A stretch of DNA of 64,000 nt from Ardenticatenaceae bacterium (GCA_020634215.1 JACKCD010000001.1:124001-188000); one strand, 5' to 3'; shown: positions 7,374 to 16,794, numbered from the stretch's first letter. Made by a program: numbers and translations. The notes: a model not told the origin generated them from the sequence alone.

Positions 7374-8448
7374 TGCGGCGAATAAGGTAAATGCGCCCCC
7401 ATTGACCGAGAACAGCAATGGAGTATCCGCGTTCGATTTCGAGGTGGGGGCATTGGCGAACGGCCGTTTTCACCAACTCATACTCACTGCTTAGAATGAC
7501 TAAACGGCCGTTTGGCCGCACCACCCGCTCCAGTTCCTTAAACACCGCCGGGTACAGCCGTTCCAGTTCGGCCGGCGTGCCAACCTGCTTCCCAAACGGC
7601 AAATTTGTCGCCACCTTGTCCACGCTCCCCGTTTCCAACGGCAGCTTTTGTGCGTCCCAGCGGCGCAGTTGCACCGTAGAGGGCAGCCCCTTTTTGCGTC
7701 GGCCGGCAATATTTTGCTCCGACGCTGCCACCCGCGTCGGGTCACTGTCGCCACCCAAAAGCTGCTTGTACGACCCCATCAGCCGCCGCGCCAGCAAAAT
7801 GGTGCCGCTGCCGCACATCGGGTCTAAAAACACATCCTGCGCCGTTGGCTCGGTCAGAAACACCATCGCTGCCGCCACGGAGGGGCGCAGCGAAGCGGGC
7901 AGTTCTACCTTGCGCTTAAAGCGGTGGCGCATTTGCTTGTCGGACAAGCGAATGCCGAGCAGTAGACGGGATCCCAACAAATTGACCCAAAATTCTACCT
8001 GGGCGGCATCAGAAACGGCCGTCCAGCGTGGGTTCCGCAGTTGCAGCGCTTCCAGCACCACCCGCTCCATATCCTTGCGCCGATACTCATGCTTGCCATA
8101 CTTACGGCTAATCACCCGGAACGTTGGCGGCGTGCTAAATTTGCGGTACCGCCCCAGCGCATTGATCGCCCGCCCCACGGCCTCGCCCCGCCCCACCAAC
8201 TCCTTCAGCTCCTGCAAATCCCGCCAACCGCGAAACACTTTGGAAATAGAAAGTGCTTCCATAAACACATCTTCGGCCGTTTGCAGTTGCAGCAGCTTTT
8301 CCACCGAACCATCATAGTCAAACAAGACAATCCCATTTTGCTCCTTGGCAAACTGGTACTCCACAAATTGCGCTTCGGGGAGCAAGGCGCGAATTTCCAG
8401 CCAGGCAATTTCTTCCACGCCCGGCATTGTCTGCACATAATATCTCAT
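7360..8448 (-). CDS. THUMP-domain RNA methyltransferase (Trm14/TrmN-like)
   Basis: A protein of about 362 residues with an N-terminal THUMP-like RNA-binding region and a C-terminal Rossmann methyltransferase. The SAM-binding motif is D-P-M-C-G-S-G-T-I-L-L-A-R-R, and the catalytic motif reads N-L-P-F-G-K, characteristic of the Trm14/TrmN tRNA guanine-N2 methyltransferases rather than RlmL. The likely reaction is base methylation of tRNA in the cytosol; the exact site is unknown. An ATG at 8448 is preferred over the GTG at 8451. It starts at the end of der, so the two are probably co-transcribed. The 3' end overlaps the convergent SnoaL-like gene. Confidence 0.82.
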   Translation of the reverse strand: MRYYVQTMPGVEEIAWLEIRALLPEAQFVEYQFAKEQNGIVLFDYDGSVEKLLQLQTAEDVFMEALSISKVFRGWRDLQELKELVGRGEAVGRAINALGRYRKFSTPPTFRVISRKYGKHEYRRKDMERVVLEALQLRNPRWTAVSDAAQVEFWVNLLGSRLLLGIRLSDKQMRHRFKRKVELPASLRPSVAAAMVFLTEPTAQDVFLDPMCGSGTILLARRLMGSYKQLLGGDSDPTRVAASEQNIAGRRKKGLPSTVQLRRWDAQKLPLETGSVDKVATNLPFGKQVGTPAELERLYPAVFKELERVVRPNGRLVILSSEYELVKTAVRQCPHLEIERGYSIAVLGQWGRIYLIRRTNGA

Positions 8449-8451
8449 CAC

Positions 8452-9822
8452 CTACGCTCCAAACCGATCTTCGCTGCGGGCGCGGAAAATAAATTTCACC
8501 GGCGTGCCCGTAAACGGATACAGCTCACGCAGCCGATTTTCCAGATACCGCTCATAGCCAAAATGCACCATTTCGGGCTTGTTGACAAAGAAAACGATGG
8601 TCGGCGGCGTAACACCCACTTGCGTAGCATAGTAAAACTTAAGCTGGGTGCGCCCTTTGCTGGGCGGTGCGTGCTGCGCCACCGCCTCGCGCATAAATTT
8701 GTTCAGCTCACCCGTGGGAATGCGCTGGTGGCGTGCCTCATCCACTTCCAGCACCAGCGGCAAAATTTTGTGTAATCGCTGCCCCGTTTCGGCCGAAATA
8801 AACAGCACGGGGGCATAGGGCAAAAAGTTAAGGTCGCGTTTGATAGCTTCGGTGTATTGGTGGATGGTATGGGTATCTTTTTCCACCAAATCCCACTTAT
8901 TCACCAGCACAATTACCCCCGCCGACGAGTCGGTCAATATGCCAGCAATGTGGGCATCTTGCGAGGTCACGCCGTCGTCGGTGGCAATGTCCACCAGCAG
9001 CAGCACCACATCGGCGCGTTCTACGGCGCGGAGGGCGCGAAGAACGCTATATTTTTCCACGCCGGGAATAATTTTGCCGCGCCGCCGAATCCCGGCGGTG
9101 TCAATGATGGTAAACTCCTGCCCATACCAGCGCAGCTTGGTGTCAATGGCATCGCGGGTGGTACCAGCAATGGGGCTGACAATGGTGCGCTCTTCGCCCA
9201 GCAGTTTGTTCACCAGGGTGGATTTTCCAGCGTTGGGGCGACCTAAAATGGCAATTTTGATGCTATCGTCGTCGTCATCCTCTTCAAAGTAGTCGGGAAT
9301 TTCCTCAACAATGGCATCCAGCAGGTCGCCAGAGCCAGAGCCGTGCAGGGCAGAGATGGGAAAAACGGAGCCAAGCGCCAGTTCGTAAAATTCAAAGGCG
9401 TTATCGCGGAGGTTGGCCGATTCGAGCTTGTTGGCAGCAATGATGACGGGCTTTTTGGTTTGGCGCAAAATGGCGGCTACCTCTTTGTCGGCAGCGGTTA
9501 GCCCAGCTTGCCCATCCACCACATGCACAATGACATCGGCATCCTGGATGGCGATGTTGGCCTGCTGCCGGATGAGAGGCAGGAATTGCTCGGAATCTTC
9601 GGAAAGGGGATCAGTGTTACGCCCTTCGGTTACTTCAATACCGCCGGTATCTACGACGGTAAAGGTGGTGCCAGCCCAGTCGGCATCGGCGTAAAGGCGG
9701 TCACGGGTGGTGCCCGCTACTTCAGAGACAACGGCCAGCCGTTTGCCGACAATGCGGTTAAATAAAGTTGATTTACCCACGTTGGGACGACCAACGAGGG
9801 CGACAAGTGCTTTTTGTGACAT
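8452..9822 (-). CDS. der: Ribosome-assembly GTPase Der (EngA)
   Basis: A 456-residue GTPase with two tandem G domains and a C-terminal KH-like domain. Domain 1 shows G-R-P-N-V-G-K-S-T, D-T-G-G and N-K; domain 2 shows G-R-P-N-A-G-K-S-T, D-T-A-G-I-R-R-R and N-K-W-D. An acidic linker (E-E-D-D-D-D-D-S) joins them. Length and order are those of Der, which acts in 50S subunit maturation. It is first of a two-gene unit with the RNA methyltransferase, a sensible pairing for translation functions. Confidence 0.96.
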   Translation of the reverse strand: MSQKALVALVGRPNVGKSTLFNRIVGKRLAVVSEVAGTTRDRLYADADWAGTTFTVVDTGGIEVTEGRNTDPLSEDSEQFLPLIRQQANIAIQDADVIVHVVDGQAGLTAADKEVAAILRQTKKPVIIAANKLESANLRDNAFEFYELALGSVFPISALHGSGSGDLLDAIVEEIPDYFEEDDDDDSIKIAILGRPNAGKSTLVNKLLGEERTIVSPIAGTTRDAIDTKLRWYGQEFTIIDTAGIRRRGKIIPGVEKYSVLRALRAVERADVVLLLVDIATDDGVTSQDAHIAGILTDSSAGVIVLVNKWDLVEKDTHTIHQYTEAIKRDLNFLPYAPVLFISAETGQRLHKILPLVLEVDEARHQRIPTGELNKFMREAVAQHAPPSKGRTQLKFYYATQVGVTPPTIVFFVNKPEMVHFGYERYLENRLRELYPFTGTPVKFIFRARSEDRFGA

Positions 9823-9848
9823 GGTTTTATTAACGGATCGTGCGAGAT

Positions 9849-9893
9849 TGGGGATTGGAGATTGTTATTCTCTTACCGCGCATCTCCAATATG
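9849..9893. repeat. Family A repeat, degenerate copy
   Basis: GATTGGGGATTGGAGATTG on one side and GCATCTCCAAT on the other form an imperfect hairpin between der and cdaR. It is the weakest copy of the family. Confidence 0.5.
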
Positions 9894-9894
9894 G

Positions 9895-11310
9895 TTATAT
9901 GGTCTGCAAGCGAATGATTTTACGCGGATGTGGCAGGGATGCAAATGGTTGGTGGATAGCGACGAAGAAATCAGGTTGGGCAGTGGTTGGAGGATGGTGG
10001 GGAGAAACGGCCGTTTCTCCCCCATCCCCCTGCGCCAACGGCAACCCCAACAGCAGCGAAGCCGTATCCGTAATCCCGGCTGTTGTCGTAATCGCCTCGG
10101 TAATCGTCACCGTAATTTGTGCCGGTTGAATAGATCGCAGTTCAATGCCGCGCTCAGGGAAATTCACATCTGGTTCCAGCGAATAAGTGCCCACATCCAG
10201 CCCAAATAGATCGGCCGTGACACGCACCTCCTCATCCAGCAGCGTGTCCAGTGCTGGCAGCGGCCCAAACAGGAAAACACGCACCTCTTCAGGGTCTATA
10301 ATCGCTTCCAATCCATCTGCCAAACCTAAGAGTTCAACCGGACGGGTATAGGTGGCAGAAGTTACTAACGGCTCAATTTCGATTTTAACCATCAACTCCT
10401 GGTCCTGATCCAAGCTGATACCCGTCGGCAAGACTAGTGCCGCCTTTTGCTCAAAGGATTCTGTCAGCCCGTTAATATCAATTGGCTCTGTTTCAATGCG
10501 CGTAATTTGCCCTAGCTGGGTGGGGCTACCCTGAACCAACACGCTAGGCGGATCGGCACTAATGCTCAAGAGGCGGTATCCCGGCGCAGGGTCACCTGTC
10601 CAGACCACATCCACAAACTTTTCGGCAAAATCGGCCGCTTCGTCAATGGGCACGGTCACTTGCACCTGTTCTGTGCTAAGGGTCAGCCCACTGACGCTGG
10701 CGACCCGGCCTTGTCGGTCATAAAAAATGGGCTGCGGGCTGTCAATCTTGGTTTCGCGCTCGTTGTTGAGAAACACGGTGGCACGAGCAAAGTCGAGTGG
10801 ATTGACGCGAGACGCAGGGCCAGACACGGTGATCGTCGGCGGGTCAATGAGCGGCGTGCCCTGGCTGTGCCCGCGTGCCACCGTGCCGCGCAAATCCAGC
10901 GTAACGGGAATTTCCTGTGTCACCAGCTCTTCCAGGTTCACAATCAAGCTTTCGGGCGAACTCGTTTGGATAGTGACATTGACTTCTTTGGCTTCAACCA
11001 CAATCGGCACGGAAACATCTGTACCTAAAGGCACGGTGCTAAGATCTACACGCGCCAGGAAATCGCTGTCGGTTAACCCGTTGACAACGGATGAAGGGCC
11101 TTCAAAAACAACCTGCACCGTTTGGCGACGGGTAGGATTTTGCAAAATGGTGTTGTCGGGTTGACCAATGATCTCAACCGGCACCTGGAGAAATTGTGTT
11201 CGCACGGGGTCTTGATCCCGAATGGCGTTGACCCAAATGATGAGTGCCAAAATAAAGGCAAGGACAAGCAGGGCAATATTGGCGACGAGGGAGCGGAGAA
11301 AACGCATCAT
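9895..11310 (-). CDS. cdaR: YbbR-domain protein CdaR, regulator of diadenylate cyclase
   Basis: A 471-residue membrane-anchored protein: one N-terminal transmembrane helix (about residues 8-28, V-A-N-I-A-L-L-V-L-A-F-I-L-A-L-I-I-W-V) then several YbbR repeats that would lie outside the membrane. CdaR proteins bind and modulate the c-di-AMP synthase CdaA. It overlaps the cdaA stop codon by four bases (ATGA), showing translational coupling. The last 40 or so residues (after G-E-T-A-V-S-P-H-H-P-P) are low-complexity and do not resemble a YbbR domain. They begin exactly where an AACGGCCGTT palindrome at 10006 lies, so the C-terminus may be a species-specific extension. Confidence 0.85.
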   Translation of the reverse strand: MMRFLRSLVANIALLVLAFILALIIWVNAIRDQDPVRTQFLQVPVEIIGQPDNTILQNPTRRQTVQVVFEGPSSVVNGLTDSDFLARVDLSTVPLGTDVSVPIVVEAKEVNVTIQTSSPESLIVNLEELVTQEIPVTLDLRGTVARGHSQGTPLIDPPTITVSGPASRVNPLDFARATVFLNNERETKIDSPQPIFYDRQGRVASVSGLTLSTEQVQVTVPIDEAADFAEKFVDVVWTGDPAPGYRLLSISADPPSVLVQGSPTQLGQITRIETEPIDINGLTESFEQKAALVLPTGISLDQDQELMVKIEIEPLVTSATYTRPVELLGLADGLEAIIDPEEVRVFLFGPLPALDTLLDEEVRVTADLFGLDVGTYSLEPDVNFPERGIELRSIQPAQITVTITEAITTTAGITDTASLLLGLPLAQGDGGETAVSPHHPPTTAQPDFFVAIHQPFASLPHPRKIIRLQTI

Positions 11311-12110
11311 TGGGCTTGACCTCGTTGACGGGGGTTTTGCATAAAGGCATGGAGGATGGTATCGAGGCGAGAGATGTCTTGGCGGCGTAAAATACGGCCG
11401 TTATGGGCAATGGAAACCTGCCCCGTTTCTTCGGACACCACCACGGCAATAGCGTCGCTGACTTCGCTGATGCCGAGGGCGGCGCGGTGCCGCAGTCCCA
11501 TTTGCCGGTCAGAAAGGCTGCTGGTGGAGAGCGGCAGCACGCAGGCAGCGGCTACAATCTTTTGGTCACGCACAATGACTGCGCCATCATGCAGCTCAGT
11601 GTGTTTGTTGAAGATGGTGAGCAGCAGTTCGGGTGAGGGCAATGCTTCCATCAAAATGCCGGTGTCGACGTATTCTTGCAGCCCAGTGTCTTGCTCAAAA
11701 ACGATGAGTGCCCCGTAGCGACGCTGCGATAGGCGCAAGCTGGCGTCTTTGGTTGCCAAGACGGCCGGGTTTTGCACATTGCGCCGGAAAAAGCGGAAGT
11801 ACCGGCCGGTATGACCCAATTGCTCCAAAGCGCGGCGCAGTTCGGGCTGGAAGAGAACGGGGACAGCCACCACAAGGGCGGGAATGATGCCGTTGATGAG
11901 CCAGTTGAAGGCCGGGAATTGCTCTACGGAGGACAGGATAAAAACGATGAGGGCAACAATGATGAGGCCGCGCAGCATTTGGATGGCGCGGGTGTTGCGA
12001 ATGAGGAGGAGAAGGCCGTAGAGAACGGCCGTTACCAGCGCAATGTCAATAATGCTTGGCGCATCTAAACGGTTGATGTAAGTAAGAAGTTGGGTGGTTA
12101 AAGAATCCAT
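11307..12110 (-). CDS. cdaA: Diadenylate cyclase CdaA
   Basis: A 267-residue integral-membrane enzyme with three N-terminal transmembrane helices (within about residues 18-100) and a DisA_N catalytic domain. The signature motifs D-G-A-V-I-V and R-H-R-A-A-L-G are both present, so the enzyme should condense two ATP into c-di-AMP at the cytosolic face. It is followed immediately by cdaR, the standard cdaAR arrangement; glmM, often third, is not here. The start at 12110 gives the usual N-terminus. Confidence 0.95.
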   Translation of the reverse strand: MDSLTTQLLTYINRLDAPSIIDIALVTAVLYGLLLLIRNTRAIQMLRGLIIVALIVFILSSVEQFPAFNWLINGIIPALVVAVPVLFQPELRRALEQLGHTGRYFRFFRRNVQNPAVLATKDASLRLSQRRYGALIVFEQDTGLQEYVDTGILMEALPSPELLLTIFNKHTELHDGAVIVRDQKIVAAACVLPLSTSSLSDRQMGLRHRAALGISEVSDAIAVVVSEETGQVSIAHNGRILRRQDISRLDTILHAFMQNPRQRGQAQ

Positions 12111-12220
12111 TCGTGCAGATACGCCCTCTGATTATCTATCAGATTGTACCTGAAAAAACCCGAATGGGTCATTTTCGTTGTGAAAGGGTTGTGACAATCA
12201 TCAGGTGAGGAACCGTTCGT

Positions 12221-14479
12221 TTACTGATTGGGGGTCTGCTCATGCAGTTGCCGCAACAACTGCTGATAGCTGGCCTTATCCGGCGGATTTAGCTTGATAA
12301 TGCGCTCCAGCGTTTTGATAGCCCCCTCAGCGTCGCCAGCCTCAAGCTGAGCTTCGCCCAAACCATCGAGCAGGTCAATAGCGGACTGCCGCTGTTTGCG
12401 CTGAACATAGAGGCGGTAAAGTCGTTCAGCCAGGTTGGCATCAAACGGCCGTTGTTGCACCAAATCCTCCAAAATCGCTATCACCTTGTTCCCCCGCCCT
12501 GTCCGCACCATCTGCATCAAATATTGATCCAGCAAATTGATCGCATTATTGGGTAGCCCCACCTTGTAATACAAATCCACCAGCGTCAGCGCAATCCGCT
12601 CATCATCGGGGTCTAGCTCACGCAGTTCCCGATACGCCAGCAGCGCCTGCCGCCAATCCAGCCGCTGCATATCCAGATCGGCCAACTGCCGCAGCAAGCG
12701 CAGCTTCCAGCCCGCCTCATCGCTGCTGCGCGGCACCAGCTTCATCGCATCCTGATAGGTCACACGCGCTTCATCCACCTGGGCAAGCTGATAATAGGCA
12801 CTGCCCATTGCCCCGTAATGCTCCAAGGCGCGGTCAATCTGCCCATGCCGCTTGAGCATGTCAATCAGCCGGGCGCGGATGGGCAAATCCAGCGGCGCAA
12901 GCTCGGCTACCTTCTCATAGGCTACAATGGCCCCATTATTGTCGCCACGGGCTCGGTAATTGTCGGCAATAACCATAAACTTGGCCGAGGCCATCTCTTG
13001 CCGCCCCTGCTCGGCCAACAGTTCTGCCAGCCGGATGTGGGCGGGCAAATAGTCAGGCGAAAGCTGAATGGCGCGGTAGGTTTCTTCGATGGCGGTGTTG
13101 TACATGCCGCGCCGCGCATACTCTTTGCTCAGGTAAAGCGATTCAAGCACGTGTTCGGTGCCGGCCGTCAGTACATCGCCCAAAATCATCATGCCGGTGT
13201 CGGAAATGGCATCGAGCCGGTCACGCGCCTCCTTCACCTTGTCTTCCCAACCGCGCTGCCCCAAAAAGTCTACCAGGGCGTTGGCAAAGGAGGTGGCCTG
13301 GTCATGCTCACCTTTAGCCATCAGGCTGTCGGCTAAATTTTCATACAGCTCAATCAGCCGGTCGGCCTGGTCATGGCGCACGGTTTCCTGGTCAACAATT
13401 CGCAGTACGCTGATGAAGTGGGTAATGGCTTTGTCAATGCGGCCACGGGCACGGTAGCATTCGCCCAGGGAGAAGTGGCTGGCAAGACGGTATTCGGGTT
13501 CGGAAACGGCCGTTTCAAACTCCCGAATGGCATCTTCAAAGCGGAGCTTGTCTTGATAGAGCAGCCCTAAATTAAAATGCACGGCGGGGCTGGTTTCCCC
13601 GGTACCGATGGCTTGCTCATAAAAACTGATGGCTTCATTGGTCAGCCCCCGCGTTTGGGCATCCAGCGCCTGGCTTAATAAGGTGGCGCGGCGGAGCTTG
13701 CTGGGATCTTCGTCTTCGCTAAACAGCTTGGTGGCTAACTGCTCCAAGGCGTGGCGTTTGGCATCTTGCACAGGAACGGCCGTTTCTGCTTCAACTTTGG
13801 CGGGTAAAACGGCCGTTTCCAATTCCCGCCCCGTCCCACCAGATGAACCCACACGGGGAGCCATTTGCTTTTCCGTAAAAAGCGGCTGCCCCTGCTTCAC
13901 CATCTCCATCGCCGTCAGCACATCGGCATTACGCGGGTCAAGCTGTAGCGCAAAGCCACACGCTTGCAGTGCCTTGTCTTTTTCTCCCTGCGCCAACAGC
14001 AAATGGGCGATCATCAAATACTCGTGGGTGGCATTACGCACCACGCCCTGCTTCTGGTAAACAGCCGCCAGCCGCTGGTGCGCCCGCAGCAACGAAGGAT
14101 TTAGCCGCGTGGCGCGGTGCCAATTATCCACCGCATCCTTAAGCCGCTTACGCCCCAGCTCTACCTCGCCAATTGCCATGTAGGTTTGCCCGGATTCGGC
14201 CAACAGCCCAAGCTCTTGCTGGAGTTCCGCCACATGTCGCAGATAAATGATGTCGCCCTGCGAGTAGCGAGCCGCCAGCTTGTAATTTTCCAACGCCTTG
14301 CCCAACTGCTGTAGCCCCATGTAGGCCATGCCCAAGCCAGCATAGGGCGCTGGCTCATGTGGCACTTCCCGGATAGCTTGCTGGAAAGCGCGAATCGCAG
14401 CATCCCAATCTTGATCCCAGTTGTAACTGTGGCCTCGGTTTAGGGCCGCTTCGTAGCTGGTTTGGCTCTTTATCACCAA
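12221..14479 (-). CDS. Large TPR-repeat protein
   Basis: A 752-residue protein made almost entirely of TPR units, with no signal peptide or catalytic domain visible. The first array (about residues 10-190) contains A-P-Y-A-G-L-G-M-A-Y-M-G-L-Q-Q-L-G-K-A. A poorly conserved linker (about 205-250) holds two 'E-T-A-V' or 'T-A-V' peptides, each encoded by an AACGGCCGTT palindrome (13808 and 13775). A long second array runs to the C-terminus. TPR scaffolds mediate protein interactions; no partner can be deduced. It lies upstream of cdaA on the same strand, but a gap of 110 bases with a weak ACCC-attc-GGGT-T(6) hairpin suggests a separate unit. Confidence 0.8.
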   Translation of the reverse strand: MVIKSQTSYEAALNRGHSYNWDQDWDAAIRAFQQAIREVPHEPAPYAGLGMAYMGLQQLGKALENYKLAARYSQGDIIYLRHVAELQQELGLLAESGQTYMAIGEVELGRKRLKDAVDNWHRATRLNPSLLRAHQRLAAVYQKQGVVRNATHEYLMIAHLLLAQGEKDKALQACGFALQLDPRNADVLTAMEMVKQGQPLFTEKQMAPRVGSSGGTGRELETAVLPAKVEAETAVPVQDAKRHALEQLATKLFSEDEDPSKLRRATLLSQALDAQTRGLTNEAISFYEQAIGTGETSPAVHFNLGLLYQDKLRFEDAIREFETAVSEPEYRLASHFSLGECYRARGRIDKAITHFISVLRIVDQETVRHDQADRLIELYENLADSLMAKGEHDQATSFANALVDFLGQRGWEDKVKEARDRLDAISDTGMMILGDVLTAGTEHVLESLYLSKEYARRGMYNTAIEETYRAIQLSPDYLPAHIRLAELLAEQGRQEMASAKFMVIADNYRARGDNNGAIVAYEKVAELAPLDLPIRARLIDMLKRHGQIDRALEHYGAMGSAYYQLAQVDEARVTYQDAMKLVPRSSDEAGWKLRLLRQLADLDMQRLDWRQALLAYRELRELDPDDERIALTLVDLYYKVGLPNNAINLLDQYLMQMVRTGRGNKVIAILEDLVQQRPFDANLAERLYRLYVQRKQRQSAIDLLDGLGEAQLEAGDAEGAIKTLERIIKLNPPDKASYQQLLRQLHEQTPNQ

Positions 14480-14590
14480 AAATCTCCGAATTTAAGCAGG
14501 ATTGATTAGACAAACCGTATGGTAACAAATGTCCTGCAGCCGGGGGTATTGATTGGCTGCCTTTGACATCAATTCTTAATCTTTATAGGT

Positions 14591-14644
14591 AAATGGGAGA
14601 TTGGAGATTAATGAGGGTTCACAATCTCCAATCTCTAATCTCTA
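14591..14644. repeat. Family A hairpin repeat between argF and the TPR gene
   Basis: Arms of the GGGAGATTGGAGATT / AATCTCCAATCTCTAATCTC type flank a short spacer. It ends at the argF stop codon. Confidence 0.75.
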
Positions 14645-15574
14645 CTAGCCCGCGTAATCAGGTGCAAGCAAACGCACCAAAATGGCTTTTTGCGCGTGCA
14701 TTCGGTTTTCGGCCTGTGGGAAGAGGACGGAGTTCGGGCCATCGGCCACCTCATCGGTGATTTCTTCACCGCGATGGGCGGGCAGGCAGTGCATTACAAT
14801 GCAGTCGCTGTTGGCGCGGGAGACAAGCCGGTGGTTGATTTGGTAGGGGGGGAAGACTTGCAGACGAACGGCCGTTTCCTCCTCCTGCCCCATACTTGTC
14901 CACACATCGGTATAAATCACATCCACATCCGCCACCGCCGCCAGTGGGTCTTCAAACAGTTCAAAGGCAGCCTGACCCGTGCGGAACGAGTCGGCCAGCT
15001 CCAGGTCATCTTCATCCAGCATATAGCCCGTTGGCGAAGCAATGTGCATTTTCATCCCCAGCTTCATGGCACCAAACAGTAAAGAGCGGGTCACGTTGTT
15101 GCCGTCGCCCACATAGGCCATCTTTAGCCCCTCAAACGACCCTTTGTGCTCCCAAATCGTTAGCATATCGGCCAGTGCCTGCGCCGGGTGGTTGTAATCA
15201 CTTAACCCATTAATGACCGGAACCGAGGCGTGCTGCGCCAGCCCCAAAATGTGATCATGATCAAACACCCGCGCCATAATGCCATCCACATATCCCGACA
15301 GCACCCGCGCCACATCGGCCACGCTTTCGCGCCCCCCCATCTTGACTTCGGAAGGTCCCAAATAAAAAGCGTACCCACCCAAATGCACCATACCCATTTC
15401 AAAGGAAACGCGGGTACGGAGAGAGGGTTTTTGGAAGAGGAGAGCCAGGCTTTTGCCTTTCAAAATGGGCGCATTACCTCCCGCTTTCCACTCTTTTTTG
15501 AGTCTATCTGCCAATGAGAGCAGGTCTTGCAGCTCGGCTGGGGACAAATCTGCTATGCTAAGAAAGTGTTTCAA
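14645..15574 (-). CDS. argF: Ornithine carbamoyltransferase
   Basis: A 309-residue cytosolic enzyme making citrulline from ornithine and carbamoyl phosphate in arginine synthesis. Motifs seen are the carbamoyl-phosphate site (F-Q-K-P-S-L-R-T-R; the usual S-T-R-T-R has Leu in place of the first Thr), H-P-A-Q-A-L-A-D, and the ornithine-loop H-C-L-P-A-H-R-G-E-E. Length matches the family. The first catalytic motif could also fit other transcarbamylases, but H-C-L-P and overall pattern favour OTC. No other arg gene is in the window. The gene is monocistronic with a hairpin repeat at its 3' end. Confidence 0.93.
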   Translation of the reverse strand: MKHFLSIADLSPAELQDLLSLADRLKKEWKAGGNAPILKGKSLALLFQKPSLRTRVSFEMGMVHLGGYAFYLGPSEVKMGGRESVADVARVLSGYVDGIMARVFDHDHILGLAQHASVPVINGLSDYNHPAQALADMLTIWEHKGSFEGLKMAYVGDGNNVTRSLLFGAMKLGMKMHIASPTGYMLDEDDLELADSFRTGQAAFELFEDPLAAVADVDVIYTDVWTSMGQEEETAVRLQVFPPYQINHRLVSRANSDCIVMHCLPAHRGEEITDEVADGPNSVLFPQAENRMHAQKAILVRLLAPDYAG

Positions 15575-15660
15575 ATCTATTCACTCCGCATCATTATTTG
15601 ACGAACAGTATACCACAGCGGAAAATGCAGGGAAAGCAAGAACATCATTCGACATAATCT

Positions 15661-15688
15661 TTGCTTGCAGCGGTTTTTAGGTTATAGT
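15661..15688 (+). promoter_or_regulatory. Candidate promoter of the two-TM protein gene
   Basis: TTGCTT (15661-15666) and TATAGT (15683-15688) are separated by 16 bases, about 70 bases before the ATG at 15757. Confidence 0.4.
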
Positions 15689-15756
15689 AGGCGAGAATTT
15701 ATTGGGGATGTCACTTGATGCTCGTCCCGCAATGGGCAAATTAAGGTAGGTGACAA

Positions 15757-16794
15757 ATGGATTTTGTAGAGCAAAAACCAGGGTTAACGGCCGTTATCGC
15801 CTTTATTGTAGGTGTATTGTTCGGTCTTGTTGTGTTGGGTTGGTGGTTGTGGCCCGTGCAGTATACGGGTGCACGTGTGGGCAACCTTGTGGATGCCGAT
15901 AAACAGGCCTATGTGCGGATGGTCTCTGAGCTGTATGCCTTTGACCGCGACCAGGGCAAAGTGCAAACGGCACTATCTGGCTGGAGTGGGGATGTGACGG
16001 CTTGTGCACTGGCAGCGGCCACAACAGATGCGGCTGAGTCGGCACGGTTAACGGCCGTTGCCCAAATTGTCAATGGGCAGGGCTGCACCGGCATTGACAC
16101 CTCGACACCAGCCGCCGAGGAAAGTGGGGGTGGAACGTCCATTGCGCCCTTCTTGCTCATCCTGCTGCTGCTTGTTTTAGTCGGAGCCATTCTCTATGTG
16201 TTCAACCGGCGTAGTGAAATGATGGCAAGTTCCGCCAGCGCGGGGCCATCTTATGCGGAGGTGCCAGAGGCGGCTCCGGTGGCAGGGGGCAGTACGGAAG
16301 TAACGGCCGTTCCCATTGCCCGTTTCCGCACCAGCTATGGTCGTGGGCACGACACCTACGACGACTCGTTTAGCATTGAAAATGCACGCGGTGACTTTTT
16401 AGGGGAATGTGGTGTGGGCATCTCCGAATCTATTGGCACCGACTCGCCCAAAAATGTCACCGCCATCGAAGTATGGCTTTTCGACAAAAACGACATTCGC
16501 ACCATCACCAAGGTGATCATGAGCGACCACGCCTTCTTTGACGATGCGCTCAAAGCGAAGCTGGCACCCAAAGGTGAACCCGTTCTGGCGCGGGAAAACG
16601 AAACCATCGTTTTGGAAACAGCCACCCTGATCATCAACGCCGAAATTACCGAGCTTGATTATGGCGACGACAACGTGCTGCCGCCACAAAGCTACTTCGA
16701 CCGCTTCACCATTGAACTCTCGGCCTGGGCTAAAGAAGGGGATTTTGATGAGCCGGATATCGAAGGGCGCGTGGATGAGTTGATGAATTATTAG
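15757..16794 (+). CDS. Unrecognised two-TM membrane protein
   Basis: A 345-residue protein I do not recognise by family. Residues about 12-33 form a transmembrane helix ending in W-W-L-W-P-V. Residues 35-115 are a small external segment with Y-V-R-M-V-S-E-L-Y-A-F-D-R-D. A second helix (about 128-147, I-A-P-F-L-L-I-L-L-L-L-V-L-V) is followed by a cytosolic C-terminal domain of about 150 residues with a well-defined alternating pattern (A-R-F-R-T-S-Y-G-R-G-H-D-T-Y-D-D-S-F). The ribosome site AAGGTAGGTG precedes the ATG. Three AACGGCCGTT palindromes lie inside (15786, 16050, 16302). A shared bidirectional terminator separates it from the convergent dgt gene. Confidence 0.75.
   Translation: MDFVEQKPGLTAVIAFIVGVLFGLVVLGWWLWPVQYTGARVGNLVDADKQAYVRMVSELYAFDRDQGKVQTALSGWSGDVTACALAAATTDAAESARLTAVAQIVNGQGCTGIDTSTPAAEESGGGTSIAPFLLILLLLVLVGAILYVFNRRSEMMASSASAGPSYAEVPEAAPVAGGSTEVTAVPIARFRTSYGRGHDTYDDSFSIENARGDFLGECGVGISESIGTDSPKNVTAIEVWLFDKNDIRTITKVIMSDHAFFDDALKAKLAPKGEPVLARENETIVLETATLIINAEITELDYGDDNVLPPQSYFDRFTIELSAWAKEGDFDEPDIEGRVDELMNY

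Noticed and set aside
12150..12172. Terminator after the large TPR gene
   Set aside because: The stem is only about four base pairs before the T-run, too weak to list as a feature.
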